From assembly GCA_945874155.1 (NCBI GenBank), contig CAMCFO010000010.1:1-64000 (forward strand): 64,000 nt of DNA. Reading direction: 5' to 3'. Of this stretch, positions 1 to 9,112 are shown in pieces. The stretch is from an uncultured Bacteroidales bacterium. Its GTDB lineage: Bacteria; Bacteroidota; Bacteroidia; Bacteroidales; UBA932. The first letter of the stretch is position 1. Each line of letters starts with the position of its first letter. The translations under genes were made by a program, and so were the position numbers. The notes under the pieces were generated by a model. It searched no databases. It saw nothing but the letters and a program-made list of their open reading frames with translations, and was not told the DNA's origin.

Positions 1-77
1 ACATGCCGGAACTAAAAATGTATGTTTAACGGTAAAAATTTACCGAAGTATTGTTTTTTACTCCATAATCATTAAAA

Positions 78-836
78 ATGCCTAATTTTGCGGTTCCTGT
101 CAAATTGGCAGAAAAAATTGCACAAAAATACAAAAATATGCCCAAGAAAGAAGCAGTGGAACAGATGTTCGACAACATAGCCCCGGAATATGATGCACTT
201 AACCATATCCTGTCCCTTGATATAGACAGGCTGTGGAGACGCAGAGCTGTGCGCAAAGCCATTGACTCTGACCGGGATGTATCAGTTCTGGATGTGGCTT
301 GCGGAACGGGAGATTTTTCCATAGCACTCGCACGCTACAGTTCCCGTGCGAAAGTGACAGGAGTGGACATATCCGAGGGAATGCTTGCCGAGGGGAGGAA
401 AAAGGTCTCAAAGGCAGGCCTGGATGAAAGAATCGGTATGCTCACGGGGGATTGCGAAAGCCTTCCATTCGGGGACGGGGTTTTCGATGCTGTATGTGTC
501 GGATTCGGAGTCCGCAATTTTGAGCATCGTGACGCCTGCCTCAAAGAGATGCGCAGGGTTCTGAAACCCGGCGGAAGACTTGTCGTTCTCGAACTTTCAG
601 TTCCCCGAACACCTATAATAAGGTCTTTGTACAAATTCTATTTCACCCATATACTTCCATATCTGGGAGGCAAGGTTTCGGGCAACAGGGCAGCATACAG
701 ATATCTGCCGGCTTCGGTACTTAATTTCCCGATGCCGGCAGAATTCAAGGCTGAACTCTCTTCAGCTGGCTTCCGCAGAATTGTACACCATTCCCTCACA
801 TTCGGAATATGCCGGATGTACACTGCAGTTAACTAA
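78..836 (+). CDS. menG: Demethylmenaquinone methyltransferase (MenG/UbiE family)
   Basis: 252 aa; SAM methyltransferase motif VLDVACGTGDFSIALA and UbiE-type VGFGVRNFEHRDACLKEMRRVLKPGGRLVVLELS; convergent with menA. Confidence 0.93.
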   Translation: MPNFAVPVKLAEKIAQKYKNMPKKEAVEQMFDNIAPEYDALNHILSLDIDRLWRRRAVRKAIDSDRDVSVLDVACGTGDFSIALARYSSRAKVTGVDISEGMLAEGRKKVSKAGLDERIGMLTGDCESLPFGDGVFDAVCVGFGVRNFEHRDACLKEMRRVLKPGGRLVVLELSVPRTPIIRSLYKFYFTHILPYLGGKVSGNRAAYRYLPASVLNFPMPAEFKAELSSAGFRRIVHHSLTFGICRMYTAVN

Positions 837-1745
837 TCAGAACCACCTGTAGGCGTTGAAGCCGACTGCAATCAGAATAGACATAATGAAGGTCGCCATC
901 ACGAGTATCGGCAGATATTTGTCCAGCTCTCCGTCGCTTTTTTTCCACGCTCCGTTCAGATGTATGACATAGAGGGGGAGAGTGAGCAGGAAGAGGCAGT
1001 GCCACCAGTCGAAGATTCTTAGTCCGAACACATAGACCACCATCAGTACCCAAGCTCCGCATATCAGCAGGGTCTGATAGATTCTGGCTTTTCTTTCTCC
1101 AAGTTTGATTGCTACTGTCACCCTTGTTGCAGCATCCGTTTTCATATCCCTTATGTTATTGACATTCAGTACCCCCACGCTGAAAAGCCCTATGGATGAA
1201 GCCGGCAGCAGCAAAAACCAGGACGGAATCTCGTGAGCCACAATGAAATAGGAGCCGAGCACCGTTGCAAGTCCGAAGAATATGAACACCGCTATGTCTC
1301 CGTGTCCACTATAACCGTAGGGATGGCTGCCGAGGGTATATCTCATCGCTGCGGTAATGGCGAATACTCCGAGAATGAGTAACATAACTGGCTCCAGTTT
1401 CATCAGAGTGCCGAAGGAATGCCATATCATTGCAAGACCGCTGATACAGCTGGCCGCAACCCAGAATACCACCATCCTTCGGTAATCCTTGTCTGCAAGG
1501 GAACCGTAGGAATATTGCGGGCCCTGGCGGTCTTCCCGGTCGGTTCCGTGGATGAAGTCCCCGTATTCATTCGATACATTGGTGAGGATTTGCAGGCAGA
1601 TGGCGGTCAGGGCCACAAGCAGGGCAGTGACAGGATTTATGTGGTAGTCTGCTGCAGCAAGTCCCACTCCGGTAATTATGCCTGCCAGAGACAGTGGAAG
1701 AGTCCTGAAACGGCAGGATGTGAGGTAGCATTGGAATTTTCCCAT
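837..1745 (-). CDS. menA: 1,4-dihydroxy-2-naphthoate polyprenyltransferase
   Basis: 302 aa polytopic protein; NVSNEYGDFIHGTDREDRQGPQ (UbiA/MenA family motif); next to menG. Confidence 0.9.
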   Translation of the reverse strand: MGKFQCYLTSCRFRTLPLSLAGIITGVGLAAADYHINPVTALLVALTAICLQILTNVSNEYGDFIHGTDREDRQGPQYSYGSLADKDYRRMVVFWVAASCISGLAMIWHSFGTLMKLEPVMLLILGVFAITAAMRYTLGSHPYGYSGHGDIAVFIFFGLATVLGSYFIVAHEIPSWFLLLPASSIGLFSVGVLNVNNIRDMKTDAATRVTVAIKLGERKARIYQTLLICGAWVLMVVYVFGLRIFDWWHCLFLLTLPLYVIHLNGAWKKSDGELDKYLPILVMATFIMSILIAVGFNAYRWF

Positions 1746-1870
1746 AATTTCTTCTTTTTAATATTGTGCGGTCACGGTGAAATTGCGGTCCGCATTTCGT
1801 TTCCATGTCACGAAGATAGGCATAAACGGGTGTTCCGTCAAATAAATTTGATGAAAACAGGAATTATGTC

Positions 1871-1878
1871 TACCTTTG
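1871..1878 (+). promoter_or_regulatory. Bacteroidetes-type -7 element (TACCTTTG) for the queuosine transporter/queF operon
   Basis: TACCTTTG matches TAnnTTTG; TTTG at 1847-1850 upstream; leaves a leader of about 80 nt before ATG 1965. Confidence 0.5.
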
Positions 1879-1964
1879 CAGCCGTTTCGGACAGATTGGT
1901 GCCGGACAGAGTGCTTGATCAAGGGATCATATACGGATTCTGAACCTCTTAAAAAACAAGAAAA

Positions 1965-2648
1965 ATGAAAGGAAAAAATGTATCGGTTTCCTTTATGCTA
2001 TTGGGAATCGTGTTCTGTGTCTGCCTGATTTTAGGCAATCTTCTCGCTGTAAAACAGATTGAATTCGGTAAGATCAACCTTACCTGCGGTATTTTGATTT
2101 TCCCTGTGTCTTACATCATAAATGACTGTATAGCAGAGGTTTGGGGATTCAAGAAGGCACGTCTGGTCATTTGGACGGGATTCGTGATGAATTTCTTTTT
2201 CGTGGCTATGTGCGCCCTTGCCGACTGGATTCCGGGAGCACCTTACTGGACAATGGACGAGGGCTTCCACCAGATTTTCGGACTTGCACCACGTGTGGCT
2301 GCGGCTTCCTTCGTGGCCTTTCTCGTGGGGTCCTTTTCCAACGCATACATTATGTCCAGAATGAAGGTGGCAAGTGCCGGAAAACATTTCACACTGAGGG
2401 CTGTGGTGTCCACTCTGGTGGGAGAGAGCCTGGATTCGATGATATTCTTCCCCGTGGCTTTGGGCGGAATTGTACCGGCAGGCAATCTTGCTCTTCTGGT
2501 GTTGTCCCAGGCTGTATTCAAGACTCTCTACGAGTTCCTGGTGCTGCCTCTGACCACTTGGGTCGTAGCCCGGGTAAAAGAGCGCGAAGGAGAGGACGTT
2601 TTCGACAGGAACATTTCATATAACGTATTCAAAATATCTGATATATAA
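1965..2648 (+). CDS. Queuosine precursor transporter (YhhQ/QPTR family)
   Basis: 227 aa multi-TM protein, [24 protein letters not shown] signature; immediately upstream of queF. Confidence 0.85.
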   Translation: MKGKNVSVSFMLLGIVFCVCLILGNLLAVKQIEFGKINLTCGILIFPVSYIINDCIAEVWGFKKARLVIWTGFVMNFFFVAMCALADWIPGAPYWTMDEGFHQIFGLAPRVAAASFVAFLVGSFSNAYIMSRMKVASAGKHFTLRAVVSTLVGESLDSMIFFPVALGGIVPAGNLALLVLSQAVFKTLYEFLVLPLTTWVVARVKEREGEDVFDRNISYNVFKISDI

Positions 2649-2649
2649 T

Positions 2650-3114
2650 ATGGCAGAAGGAAGAGAAATGGAGGGCCTTCAGGCTCTCGGCGCAAAGACA
2701 AAATACAGTCAGGACTATGACCCTTCAGTCCTGGAGACATTCATAAACAGGCATCAGGACAATGACTATTGGGTGCAGTTCAATTGCCCGGAATTCACCA
2801 GCCTGTGTCCGATTACAGGGCAGCCGGATTTTGCCGAAATACGCATTTCCTATATCCCTGACGTGAAGATGGTGGAGTCCAAAAGCCTGAAACTCTATCT
2901 TTTCAGTTTCCGCAACCACGGAGATTTTCACGAGGACTGCGTGAACAAGATAATGAAGGACCTTATCCGTTTGATGGATCCCAAGTATATCGAGGTTACG
3001 GGTATATTTACCCCGAGAGGAGGCATTTCCATCTATCCCTATGCAAACTACGGCCGTCCGGGTACCAAATACGAAGAAATGGCCACCCAGCGTCTTGTGA
3101 ACAGGGTTATGTAA
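2650..3114 (+). CDS. queF: NADPH-dependent 7-cyano-7-deazaguanine (preQ0) reductase
   Basis: 154 aa; [21 protein letters not shown] with catalytic Cys and [24 protein letters not shown] motif. Confidence 0.95.
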   Translation: MAEGREMEGLQALGAKTKYSQDYDPSVLETFINRHQDNDYWVQFNCPEFTSLCPITGQPDFAEIRISYIPDVKMVESKSLKLYLFSFRNHGDFHEDCVNKIMKDLIRLMDPKYIEVTGIFTPRGGISIYPYANYGRPGTKYEEMATQRLVNRVM

Positions 3115-3248
3115 CAGTGCAAAGGGAGAATTTGCTCTCAACTTGACAAGTATTTGGGGGATGTGTCGGATGTATTGTTCAACATATCTCCCAATTTTTA
3201 TATCTTTGCAAATCATTCACCGGGCTATGCCCTTTTTGGACTACACTG

Positions 3249-4436
3249 ATGAAAAAAGTTATATCCTTTTCAGTCTTTCTCCTGCTTGGACTCATTGTTT
3301 CCCAGTTCCTTCCTTCATTTGCAGGAGAACATTTCCATACCGTGAAGACGGTCACCGATTCGCTCCTGTATGTCTGCCTTGCCTTCATTATGATCAATGT
3401 CGGTAGGGACTTTGAAGTGGACAAGAAACGTTGGAAATCCTATGCCAAAGACTATCTCGTGGCTATGATTGCCGCAGCAATGCCTTGGTTGCTCATAGCT
3501 CTTTACTACATTTTCGTGCTCTTCCCGAGTACTCAGTGGGGAAACGGAGAATTGTGGAAGGAGACCCTGTTGCTCAGCCGTTTTGCCGCACCGACCTCAG
3601 CCGGAATCCTTTTCACTATGCTGGCCGCACTCAAACTCAAGTCCAGCTGGATGTACAAGAAAATCCAGGTACTTGCCATATTTGACGACCTTGACACCAT
3701 CCTGCTTATGATTCCGTTGCAGATTGCGATGATAGGGATGAAGTGGCAGATGGCTGCGATACTGATTGTGGTAATCGCCCTGATTGTTTTCGGATGGAAA
3801 AAGATGGACCACTACAAGATGAAACAGGACTGGAAAGCCATTCTCATCTATTCCGTGCTTGTGATAGTCTTCACCCAGGGCATTTACCAGATGACTGAAT
3901 ACTATCTTGGTGAGCACGAAGGCGTTCACATCGAGGTGCTGCTGCCTGCCTTCATACTTGGAGTTGTGATGAAGACCAGACATATCGACAGCAAGGTGGA
4001 GGAAAATGTGGCAACAGGCATTTCCTATATCTTTATGTTCCTGGTTGGAGTGAGTATGCCTCAGTTCATAGGCGTGGATATGTCCTCAATGGCCGGCGGC
4101 GAGCATAACCTTGTGGGTTCCCTGCCGATGATGTCTTGGGGAACCATTGCCTTCCACGTGGTTATGGTCTCCCTCTTGTCCAATATAGGAAAACTGATGC
4201 CTTTGGCCTTCTACCGCGACCGTAAGTTCAGCGAGAGACTGGCTCTTTCTGTGGGAATGTTCACAAGGGGAGAGGTCGGAGCCGGTGTGATTTTCATTGC
4301 ACTCAGCTACGGTCTTGGAGGACCTTTGCTCCTGATTTCGGTGCTCACAATTGTGCTCAACCTCATTCTGACTGGAGGCTTCGTGTTGATAGTCAAGAAA
4401 TTGGCTTTGAAGACCTATAAGCAGGACGAAGACTAA
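3249..4436 (+). CDS. Cation:proton antiporter-like membrane protein
   Basis: 395 aa, many TM helices; CPA-family-like FTRGEVGAGVIFIALSYGL. Confidence 0.7.
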   Translation: MKKVISFSVFLLLGLIVSQFLPSFAGEHFHTVKTVTDSLLYVCLAFIMINVGRDFEVDKKRWKSYAKDYLVAMIAAAMPWLLIALYYIFVLFPSTQWGNGELWKETLLLSRFAAPTSAGILFTMLAALKLKSSWMYKKIQVLAIFDDLDTILLMIPLQIAMIGMKWQMAAILIVVIALIVFGWKKMDHYKMKQDWKAILIYSVLVIVFTQGIYQMTEYYLGEHEGVHIEVLLPAFILGVVMKTRHIDSKVEENVATGISYIFMFLVGVSMPQFIGVDMSSMAGGEHNLVGSLPMMSWGTIAFHVVMVSLLSNIGKLMPLAFYRDRKFSERLALSVGMFTRGEVGAGVIFIALSYGLGGPLLLISVLTIVLNLILTGGFVLIVKKLALKTYKQDED

Positions 4437-5578
4437 TTGACATATCTGATTGAGCAGTCGATGGCGATATAGGGATTGAAATCTTCGCCCAGGTGAGCCT
4501 CGAGGACCTTGATGCTGCGCTCTTTTGTGGCCTTGTTGAGTTTCTTGATATTCTTGATTTCCTCAATGAATCCCGGAATCTGGTCCGCCCGCACCATCGT
4601 GAGGGCCGGTTTCAGCACGCAGGACACAGGCATATAGACTCCATTCCCCCTGTCCCGGGCTTCGCAGCGTATCACTTCGCCTTCCTTTGAGAACAACTGG
4701 GCTTTGAGTATGCCCCAGTCGTCTTCGACTATATGAACTTCCGCACGCACCCTGGAATCCTGCCATTGGATCACGTCCACCAGCTTGTCCCCATATTCGT
4801 AGGTGCCCGCGTGGGTGAACTTGTGCTTGTTGGAGAAATTTTCTCCCCAGGACGTGGCTGTGCTGTAAAGAATGTCGAAGAGGTCTATGAGACTGAAAAC
4901 ATCCAGGATATTTTTCTGGACCTTGGGAGGAAGGTCGTGACCGGACAGCAGTTTCTTGTTGTAGTCTGTGGTTTTTCCGCGGCGTACAACCCTGTCCAAA
5001 CGCGCTGAGGCCGAGAATTCATCTTCTTCCAGGCAGTAGCGCACCAGGGGACCGAAGCCTTTCATCGTGGCTACGAATTTCACCATTCCGGTCATTATTC
5101 CGGGCATCACTCCCGCCACCATAGGGATTTCGTGGGTGGCCAGATTATATTGGATTTCGCATTGGTAGTCTGATTTCCTCTCCTTGTTTTCCCGGCTCTG
5201 CCGCCACAGTCTTGAAAGTATGTATTCGGACGAGGTCATACCCTCAGGTGTCACAAAGGCTGATGTGAGCATAAGTACCTGTGGGTCAAGGATTATGTCT
5301 CCGAGGTCTATGTCGTATCTGGTGTCCACATCCAGAAAGAGCGTTGTGTATCCTATCCTGGAAATTTCGAGTTTGACGGTTCCGTAAACATTTATTTCTA
5401 TGCTGAAATACCCGTTTTCGTCGCTCTGGGTGCCCAAACCCTCATCTTTGCTGTACACCATCACATAATCTCCGGGCACAACCGTCGTGTCGCGGAGGAA
5501 TACTCTTCCGGTCACATTGCCCGCAACCGAAACGATGCATATCAGCATCAGAGTCCAAAACAGTGCAAATCTTTTCAT
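4433..5578 (-). CDS. Exported protein with carboxypeptidase-regulatory-like (CarboxypepD_reg) N-terminal domain
   Basis: 381 aa; signal peptide; GNVTGRVFLRDTTVVPGDYVMVYSKDEGLGTQSDENGYFSIEI fold typical of Bacteroidetes. Confidence 0.7.
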   Translation of the reverse strand: MKRFALFWTLMLICIVSVAGNVTGRVFLRDTTVVPGDYVMVYSKDEGLGTQSDENGYFSIEINVYGTVKLEISRIGYTTLFLDVDTRYDIDLGDIILDPQVLMLTSAFVTPEGMTSSEYILSRLWRQSRENKERKSDYQCEIQYNLATHEIPMVAGVMPGIMTGMVKFVATMKGFGPLVRYCLEEDEFSASARLDRVVRRGKTTDYNKKLLSGHDLPPKVQKNILDVFSLIDLFDILYSTATSWGENFSNKHKFTHAGTYEYGDKLVDVIQWQDSRVRAEVHIVEDDWGILKAQLFSKEGEVIRCEARDRGNGVYMPVSCVLKPALTMVRADQIPGFIEEIKNIKKLNKATKERSIKVLEAHLGEDFNPYIAIDCSIRYVN

Positions 5579-5640
5579 AACAAGAGAGTCTCTTTCAGCA
5601 AATATTGTGCAAATATGATTGTGTATTCAGAAATTATTGC

Positions 5641-5648
5641 TATATTTG
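5641..5648 (+). promoter_or_regulatory. -7 promoter element (TATATTTG) for rpmE2
   Basis: TATATTTG with TTGTG at 5619-5623 (-33-like) upstream of rpmE2. Confidence 0.5.
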
Positions 5649-5699
5649 CAGTCCTTTTGGAAAAGGGAAATACTAATAAGAAATTAAATTTTTTAAGCA

Positions 5700-5951
5700 A
5701 TGAAAAAAGGAATTCATCCCGAAACCTACCGTCTTGTAGCTTTCAAGGATATGTCAAACGATCAGGTCTTCATTACAAGATCTTGCGCAAACACTCGCGA
5801 AACAATTGAAATTGAGGGAGTTGAGTACCCAGTTGTAAAGGTCGAAATCTCCAACACCTCACATCCGTTCTACACTGGCAAGATGAAGCTCGTCGATACT
5901 GCAGGACGCGTCGACAAATTCTACCAGAGGTACGCAAATAAGAAGAAATAG
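5700..5951 (+). CDS. rpmE2: 50S ribosomal protein L31, type B
   Basis: 83 aa; [32 protein letters not shown]...[30 protein letters not shown]. Confidence 0.96.
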   Translation: MKKGIHPETYRLVAFKDMSNDQVFITRSCANTRETIEIEGVEYPVVKVEISNTSHPFYTGKMKLVDTAGRVDKFYQRYANKKK

Positions 5952-5977
5952 TCCATACACTATATCAAGTCGAGTAT

Positions 5978-6015
5978 GGTCGGGATTTTTGCGTGAGCTG
6001 TCCCGACCTTTTTTT
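5978..6015 (+). terminator. Rho-independent-like terminator after rpmE2
   Basis: GGTCGGGA ... TCCCGACC perfect 8-bp stem followed by TTTTTTT. Confidence 0.8.
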
Positions 6016-6049
6016 ATCCTCAAAAAATAACCTGCAATACTTAAACCCT

Positions 6050-7714
6050 ATGTGCGGATTTACAGCAATTTACGGAATGAAGGATTCTTCAGTGGACTGG
6101 AGAACCAAGGCTTTGAAAATGTCAGCGAAAATCAGGCACCGCGGACCGGATTGGAGCGGTGTATTTGCAGATGAGAATTGTATCCTTGCGCACGAGAGGC
6201 TCGCTATTGTGGACCCTCTGTCGGGAGGACAGCCTCTATATTCTCCGGATCGCAGGAAAGTATTGGCTGTAAACGGGGAGATTTACAATCATAAATCCAT
6301 CAGGAAGGCCCTAGCGGGGGAGTATGAGTTCCAGACCGACTCGGATTGCGAGGTGATTCTGGCTCTCTATGAGAAGAAGGGGCGTGATTTCTTGGAGGAC
6401 TTGAACGGTATCTATGCCTTCGCGCTCTACGATATGGACAAGAACGAGTTGTTCGTAGCCAGAGACAGCATAGGAGTCATACCTCTCTATATAGGACACG
6501 ATGCAGACGGAACAGTTTACCTGGGCAGTGAACTGAAAGCTCTGGAAGGCTTCTGCGATGAGTATGAACCATTCCTTCCCGGACACAGCTGGTGGAGCGG
6601 GGACAGACAGATGAAACGCTGGTACATCCGCGACTGGTTTGAATACGATGCAGTGAAGGACAATGGGGCGAGTGCCGCTGATGTGCGGGAGGCTTTGGAG
6701 GCGGCTGTCAAGAGGCAACTGATGTCTGACGTGCCTTACGGCGTGCTTCTGAGCGGGGGACTTGATTCTTCCATTATATCTGCTGTTGTGGCCCGCTATG
6801 CCCAGAACAGGGTGGAGGACGACAGCAGGACCCAGGCCTGGTGGCCTCGTCTGCACAGTTTTGCCGTGGGCCTGAAGGGTGCTCCGGACCTTGTCAAGGC
6901 TCAGGAGATGGCAGATTTTCTCGGTACTGTCCACCACGAGGTTCACTATACGGTGCAGGAAGGTCTAGATGCCATAAGAGATGTTATCTATTACATTGAG
7001 ACATACGATGTTACGACTGTACGCGCATCCACTCCCATGTATCTGCTCGCCAGAGTCATCAAATCTATGGGAATCAAGATGGTGCTAAGCGGAGAGGGTT
7101 CCGACGAGATTTTCGGCGGTTATCTCTATTTCCACAAGGCTCCCACTGCCAAGGATTTCCACGAAGAGACAGTGCGCAAAATCAGCAAACTTTATCTCTA
7201 TGACTGTCTGCGTGCCAACAAATCGCTTGCAGCCTGGGGCGTGGAGGGCAGGGTGCCTTTCCTGGACAAGGAATTTATGGACGTGGCTATGAGGCTGAAT
7301 CCTGCAGCCAAGATGTGCCCTGGAAATACTATTGAAAAGAAGATTCTGCGCGAGGCTTTTGAGGATCTGCTGCCGGCATCGGTGGCCTGGAGGCAGAAGG
7401 AGCAGTTCTCCGACGGCGTGGGCTACAATTGGATTGACTCCCTGAAGGCCGTTGCGGAGGCTTCGGTAACAGACGAGCAGATGGCTACAGCTGCCGAGAG
7501 GTTCCCGATCAACACTCCTATGAACAAGGAGGAATATTGCTATCGCAGCATATTTGAAGAGCATTTCCCGAGTGAATCAGCGGCACGCAGTGTGCCGAGT
7601 GTGCCGAGTGTGGCCTGCTCCACTGCTGTGGCCCTGGAATGGGATGCGGCTTTCAAGAATCTCAATGACCCAAGCGGACGGGCCGTTTCCGGGGTCCATA
7701 ACGAGGCTTATTGA
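6050..7714 (+). CDS. asnB: Asparagine synthase B (glutamine-hydrolysing)
   Basis: Start placed at internal Met so Cys2 is N-terminal (MCGFTAIYG); PYGVLLSGGLDSSIISA, SGEGSDEIFGGYLYFHKAP. Confidence 0.95.
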   Translation: MCGFTAIYGMKDSSVDWRTKALKMSAKIRHRGPDWSGVFADENCILAHERLAIVDPLSGGQPLYSPDRRKVLAVNGEIYNHKSIRKALAGEYEFQTDSDCEVILALYEKKGRDFLEDLNGIYAFALYDMDKNELFVARDSIGVIPLYIGHDADGTVYLGSELKALEGFCDEYEPFLPGHSWWSGDRQMKRWYIRDWFEYDAVKDNGASAADVREALEAAVKRQLMSDVPYGVLLSGGLDSSIISAVVARYAQNRVEDDSRTQAWWPRLHSFAVGLKGAPDLVKAQEMADFLGTVHHEVHYTVQEGLDAIRDVIYYIETYDVTTVRASTPMYLLARVIKSMGIKMVLSGEGSDEIFGGYLYFHKAPTAKDFHEETVRKISKLYLYDCLRANKSLAAWGVEGRVPFLDKEFMDVAMRLNPAAKMCPGNTIEKKILREAFEDLLPASVAWRQKEQFSDGVGYNWIDSLKAVAEASVTDEQMATAAERFPINTPMNKEEYCYRSIFEEHFPSESAARSVPSVPSVACSTAVALEWDAAFKNLNDPSGRAVSGVHNEAY

Positions 7715-7715
7715 T

Positions 7716-8354
7716 TTATTCGGATACCTGATTGTAGCTTGCACAAAAAGCTGTTATGGGACATTCCGCACATTTGGGATGGCGTGCGGTGCAGATATAG
7801 CGCCCGTGAAGGAGAAGCCAGTGATGGGCATCAGCCCTCTTTTCCGCCGGAATATGTCCGGTAAGATCCCTGCAGACAGCTTCGACTGTTGTTCCTCTGG
7901 AAAGCCCTATGCGACGGGATACCCTAAATACGTGAGTGTCCACAGCGATTACCGGTTTGCCATAGATTATGGCGGCCACTACATTGGCGGTTTTGCGTCC
8001 CACTCCCGGCAACTTTACCAGTTCGTCAGGCTCGGAAGGCACTTCCGCGTCAAAATCGCTCACCAGCATCCTGGCCATGTCAATTATGTGGCGGCCTTTG
8101 CTGTTGGGATATGAAACTGACCTTATCAGTTCGAACACGTCTTCGAAAACGGCATCGGCAAGCGACCTTGCATCCGGATACCGGGCGAACAGTTCTGGGG
8201 TGACGGCATTGACTCGCTTATCCGTGCATTGGGCAGAAAGCATCACTGCCACAAGCAGTTGGAAGGGAGAGCCGAAATTCAGTTCACTGCCAACCTTGCC
8301 CATTTTGTTCTCCAGAACATTCAATACAGAACTGTATCTTTCTTCAATTTTCAT
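7716..8354 (-). CDS. nth: Endonuclease III
   Basis: LPGVGRKTANVVAAIIYGKPVIAVDTHVFRVSRRIGL (HhH-GPD) and C-x6-C-x2-C-x5-C cluster; start chosen at MKIEERY. Confidence 0.94.
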   Translation of the reverse strand: MKIEERYSSVLNVLENKMGKVGSELNFGSPFQLLVAVMLSAQCTDKRVNAVTPELFARYPDARSLADAVFEDVFELIRSVSYPNSKGRHIIDMARMLVSDFDAEVPSEPDELVKLPGVGRKTANVVAAIIYGKPVIAVDTHVFRVSRRIGLSRGTTVEAVCRDLTGHIPAEKRADAHHWLLLHGRYICTARHPKCAECPITAFCASYNQVSE

Positions 8355-9025
8355 AGTTCCTCCCTGCAGCTTTCGTTTTCGCACACCAGCACCCTGCCGG
8401 GATACTCCTTGCATAGGTTGAGATTGTGGGTTACCATCACTACAGCTGTGCCCTCATTCCTGTTCAGAGAGCTCAGCAGTTCCATAATCCCGGCTGCTGT
8501 CTCGGCATCCAGGTTACCGGTGGGCTCGTCGGCCAGAATCAGTCCCGGACTGTTCAGCAAAGCCCTGGCTATGGCTATACGTTGCTGTTCTCCGCCGGAA
8601 AGCTGGTGAGGCATCTTGTGGGCCTTTCTGGACATTCCCACTGCGGAGAGGACCTCCTCTATGCGCTGGGCCTTGTCCCGGGCATCCTTCCATCCTGTGG
8701 CATCCAGCACGAACTCCAGATTGTCCTTGACACTGCGGTCCATAAGCAACTGGAAATCTTGGAAGACCACTCCTATCCTGCGCCTGAGGTAAGGAATATC
8801 CTTCTCTCTGATTCCCCTCAATCTGAAACCGCAGACTTCACCTTCTCCCTTTTGCAGACGGTTTTCCCCTATCAGGGTCTTGATAATGGAGGTCTTGCCT
8901 GTGCCGACCTTGCCGGTTATATATACGAAGTCTCCTGCCTTCACTTCCAGGTCCATACCGTAAATGACTGTGGCCTCTCCGTTCAAGATGTCGGCATCTT
9001 CAAGTCTTATGAGCGTATTTTCCAT
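8351..9025 (-). CDS. ftsE: Cell division ATP-binding protein FtsE
   Basis: Walker A GKVGTGKTS, signature QLSGGEQQRIAIARAL, LILADEPTGNLD; start at MENTLIRLEDA; stop overlaps nth start. Confidence 0.85.
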   Translation of the reverse strand: MENTLIRLEDADILNGEATVIYGMDLEVKAGDFVYITGKVGTGKTSIIKTLIGENRLQKGEGEVCGFRLRGIREKDIPYLRRRIGVVFQDFQLLMDRSVKDNLEFVLDATGWKDARDKAQRIEEVLSAVGMSRKAHKMPHQLSGGEQQRIAIARALLNSPGLILADEPTGNLDAETAAGIMELLSSLNRNEGTAVVMVTHNLNLCKEYPGRVLVCENESCREEL

Positions 9026-9112
9026 ATTCGATAACCAGAAAAAGTCTATAAACGACCATAAACATACAAAGATAGTGAGAAAAATTAAGTAAATTTGTAA
9101 AATTTTTGGCGT

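Noticed and set aside
30-45. CGGTAAA-AA-TTTACCG palindrome upstream of menG
   Set aside because: Single short AT-rich palindrome at the window edge; upstream context is missing, so no operator claim can be supported.
1419-1943. Many long ORFs on the opposite strand of genes (e.g. 1419-1943, 2031-2387, 9209-9934, 42169-42702)
   Set aside because: Shadow ORFs of well-supported genes, with no recognisable domains and low-complexity translations.
7591-7612. Short GTGCCGAGT repeats near the asnB 3' end (SVPSVPSV)
   Set aside because: Only two to three short units inside a variable C-terminal tail; no indication of function.
8351-9025. FtsE without adjacent FtsX as evidence of an orphan ABC system
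   Set aside because: FtsX can be encoded elsewhere and only 64 kb is visible, so absence cannot be concluded.
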